This document shows, piece by piece, positions 62,184-64,000 of a stretch of 64,000 nt of DNA. The notes under the pieces were generated by a model. The model worked only from the letters and a program-made list of their open reading frames with translations. It ran no database searches and was not told the origin of the DNA. Source of the stretch: a bacterium (lineage in GTDB: Bacteria; Cyanobacteriota; Vampirovibrionia; Gastranaerophilales; Gastranaerophilaceae); contig JAGBXP010000036.1 of NCBI GenBank assembly GCA_017629215.1, positions 1 through 64,000 of the forward strand, read 5' to 3'. Position numbers and translations under genes: made by a program. Position 1 is the first letter of the stretch, and each line of letters opens with the position of its first letter.

Positions 62184-63350
62184 ATGAGTTTAAATAAATT
62201 TAATAAAGTTAAAATTAGTGGAATCTCTGTTGTAGTTCCAGAAAATGAAATAAATATTTACGACGAAGCTGAGTATTATGACAATTCGATAAAAAAAATT
62301 GATAGAATGCGTAAAATGGTTGGTTTTTGGAAACGCAGAGTTGCTAATAAAGAACAAACAGCTTTAGATTTTGCTTATAATGCAGCTATAAATCTTATTG
62401 AAGAAATGAAAATAGATGTAAATACAATTGACGCCTTATTATATGTTGTTCAAAAACCTGATTGGCTTGGACCAGTTAATTCTTATTTTTTACACCACAA
62501 ATTAGGATTATCAAAAGAATGTATTGCAACTGACATTGTGCAAGGTTGTGCTGGCTGGGTATTTGGCTTATATATAGCAAGTCAAATGATAGAATCGGGA
62601 GCCCATAAGAAAATTTTATTATTAAATGGCGATACTCCATCAATTGGTATTGATCCTTCTGATAGAAACCAAGCTCCTATTTTTGGAGATGCTGGTAGTG
62701 CTACGTTATTAGAATATACAGATCAAACACAACCTTCACATTTTAATATTGATACAATTGGAGAAGGATACGATGCAATAATTTCTCCTTTTAGTGCAAA
62801 TCGCTTTGGTTTAAATTTTCTAAAAGATGAAGATTTTGAAAAACTGTCAATTCTAAGAAAAGAAAAAGCAACATTACCAACAGGTAATACACAACCATTA
62901 CTTGGCTCTTATATTGATGGTTTAAAAGTTTTTGATTTTACAATTAAACAAGTGCCTAAAACAATAAAAACACTTTTAGAATATGCTAATACATCTCAAA
63001 GTGATATAAATTTATTAGCATTACATCAAGCTAACAAGCAGATTGTTCAAGGAGTTGGCACAGAGGCAGGATTTGATTTAGCAAAAGTTCCATATGAAGC
63101 GTTTGAAATGTACGGCAATAATACAATGTGCTCGATACCTACTGTATTGTCAATGTTAGATAAAGATATAAAAAAAGAAAATGTATGTTGTTGTGGGTTT
63201 GGTAACGGTTTAATTTCAGCAGCAGCAATTCTAAATTTATCAGACACATATTTGGGTGAAATAAAAACATTTAAAAAACCTGAATATGTTTGGGCTAATA
63301 CAGATGAATACATTGATTATTGGCGTAAAAAAATGCAAGGACAAGTATAG
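62184..63350 (+). CDS. 3-oxoacyl-ACP synthase III-like enzyme (FabH family)
   Basis: This 388-aa thiolase-fold condensing enzyme has the full Cys-His-Asn triad: TDIVQGCAGWVFGLYIAS (Cys near residue 123), LLALHQANKQIVQ (His near 280) and EMYGNNTMCSIPTVLS (Asn near 312). It is longer than housekeeping FabH (about 320), with an extra C-terminal 45 residues rich in aromatic residues. Beside a private acyl carrier protein and a reductase, it probably builds a short acyl chain for sugar modification rather than membrane fatty acids. AAGTGAGG precedes the ATG. Confidence 0.92.
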   Translation: MSLNKFNKVKISGISVVVPENEINIYDEAEYYDNSIKKIDRMRKMVGFWKRRVANKEQTALDFAYNAAINLIEEMKIDVNTIDALLYVVQKPDWLGPVNSYFLHHKLGLSKECIATDIVQGCAGWVFGLYIASQMIESGAHKKILLLNGDTPSIGIDPSDRNQAPIFGDAGSATLLEYTDQTQPSHFNIDTIGEGYDAIISPFSANRFGLNFLKDEDFEKLSILRKEKATLPTGNTQPLLGSYIDGLKVFDFTIKQVPKTIKTLLEYANTSQSDINLLALHQANKQIVQGVGTEAGFDLAKVPYEAFEMYGNNTMCSIPTVLSMLDKDIKKENVCCCGFGNGLISAAAILNLSDTYLGEIKTFKKPEYVWANTDEYIDYWRKKMQGQV

Positions 63351-63379
63351 TATTTATAAATAAGATAAGGAGAATAAAA

Positions 63380-63610
63380 ATGAAAAAAGAAGAATTTTTA
63401 GTTGAATTAGAAGATGTATTACAAAGAGAAGAACCTTGTAATGAAACAGATATTTTAGAAGAATATGACGAGTGGGATTCTTTATCTAAAATGGCTATAA
63501 TGGCTTTTTACAGTAAAAACTTTGGAATTAATGTAACTTTAAATGATCTTAAAGAATTAAAAACCGTAGAAGATTTAATCAAACTTGCAGGAGATAAAAT
63601 TGATGCCTAG
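63380..63610 (+). CDS. Acyl carrier protein-like
   Basis: This 76-aa four-helix protein has the phosphopantetheine Ser in EYDEWDSLSKMAIMAFYSKN, where DSLS takes the place of the usual DSL of AcpP. It is acidic, as usual. It lies 29 nt after the ketoacyl synthase and overlaps the SDR start by 8 nt, so it is a pathway-dedicated ACP. AAGGAG precedes the ATG. Confidence 0.9.
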   Translation: MKKEEFLVELEDVLQREEPCNETDILEEYDEWDSLSKMAIMAFYSKNFGINVTLNDLKELKTVEDLIKLAGDKIDA

Positions 63611-64000
63611 TTTCAGCAGAGAACAAGTTTATATTGTTACAGGAGCTTCATCTGGCTTAGGTGAAGCTACAGCATTAATGTTAAATGAGAGAGGTGCAAC
63701 AGTAATTGCAATAGCAAGAAACGAAAAACGTCTTTTAGATGTAAAATCTAAATGTAAAAATCCAGAAAATATGCATATTGAAATCAAAGATTTAGTAGAA
63801 GATATTGAAGGATTACCACAATATGTTAAAGAGTTAAAAGAAAAATATGGCAAATTTTCTGGTATGGCTTATTGTGCTGGAATAAGCAATATTATACCTT
63901 TGCGAGCACTTGATTTTGCACAACTTGAAAATACACATAAAATTAATTTCTATGCTCCAATTATGTTAACAAAAGGTATCGTAGATAAAAGAAACAACAT
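63603..64000 (+). CDS. Short-chain dehydrogenase/reductase, truncated by window end
   Basis: The first 132 residues of a FabG-like NAD(P)H reductase. The start is MPSFSREQVYIVTGASSGLG with the TGxxxGxG cofactor loop; AYCAGISNIIP takes the place of the NNAG motif; the Ser-Tyr-Lys catalytic region lies beyond the window. The ATG at 63603 overlaps the ACP stop. It probably reduces the 3-oxoacyl-ACP made by the upstream synthase, giving a 3-hydroxyacyl group, or reduces the sugar itself. Confidence 0.88.
   Translation, partial: MPSFSREQVYIVTGASSGLGEATALMLNERGATVIAIARNEKRLLDVKSKCKNPENMHIEIKDLVEDIEGLPQYVKELKEKYGKFSGMAYCAGISNIIPLRALDFAQLENTHKINFYAPIMLTKGIVDKRNN

Overview
The window is AT-rich, densely coded DNA from a Gram-negative-type bacterium. 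Envelope genes (arabinose-5-phosphate isomerase KpsF, KpsC-type capsule transferase, an MsbA-like exporter, an AsmA-like protein, a TonB-C protein) argue for an outer membrane. A flagellin and a prepilin peptidase argue for surface appendages. The 2-oxoacid:ferredoxin oxidoreductase operon and a PPi-type phosphofructokinase suggest an anaerobic fermenter. Together with the small EF-hand protein and a group-3 sigma factor, this best fits the non-photosynthetic cyanobacterial relatives (Vampirovibrionia/Gastranaerophilales). That placement is inference; there is no rRNA here to settle it.

Layout. 1-2.7 kb: tRNA-Ser(UGA) and an accessory pocket with a small coiled-coil protein, two XRE-type regulators, REP-like hairpins and a field of CAATTACAT/ATGTAATTG motifs. 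2.7-14.5 kb: a one-direction capsule/LPS operon behind a strong promoter that overlaps an inverted repeat next to an XRE gene. It holds glycosyltransferases, a nucleotidyltransferase-kinase fusion, a HAD phosphatase, KpsF, a frameshifted gene with an A8 tract, KpsC, an acyltransferase and an ABC exporter, and it ends in a terminator. 14.5-22.6 kb: mostly minus-strand membrane genes (ArsB/NhaD permease with a 40-aa membrane peptide and an OadG-like protein, a second acyltransferase, a LysM protein, an orphan sugar-ABC permease), then phosphohexomutase and a PAS histidine kinase.

22.9-36.6 kb: GH13-like enzyme, UbiA-type prenyltransferase, SH3-like exported protein, PilZ protein, then prmA-lepA-asmA on the minus strand, and a sigma factor overlapping a prepilin peptidase. 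36.6-40.6 kb: korDABC on the minus strand, divergent from a flagellin gene whose leader carries three AGGA motifs. 40.6-53.5 kb: housekeeping genes (Cof phosphatase, a large Alu-type SRP RNA hidden under a false ORF, YihY, NrnA-like, DciA-like, TsaD, Obg, TadA, a TIGR02757 protein, prephenate dehydratase, PLP decarboxylase-like, RNase H, PPi-PFK) and a sigma-region-4-like regulator. 53.7-59.6 kb: PHP protein, ZIP transporter, glucose-6-phosphate isomerase, EF-hand protein, degenerate histidine phosphatase, TonB-TPR protein. 59.7 kb to the end: a new operon of DegT aminotransferase, glycosyltransferase-like protein, ketoacyl synthase III, acyl carrier protein and a truncated SDR, which looks like a cassette making an acylated amino sugar.

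The two surface-glycan operons dominate the accessory content. The most notable observations are the XRE operator over the capsule promoter, a repeated GT9-like domain family in the capsule operon, homopolymer and dinucleotide tracts that could switch capsule genes, many apparently leaderless genes, and the KAS III/ACP glycan cassette.
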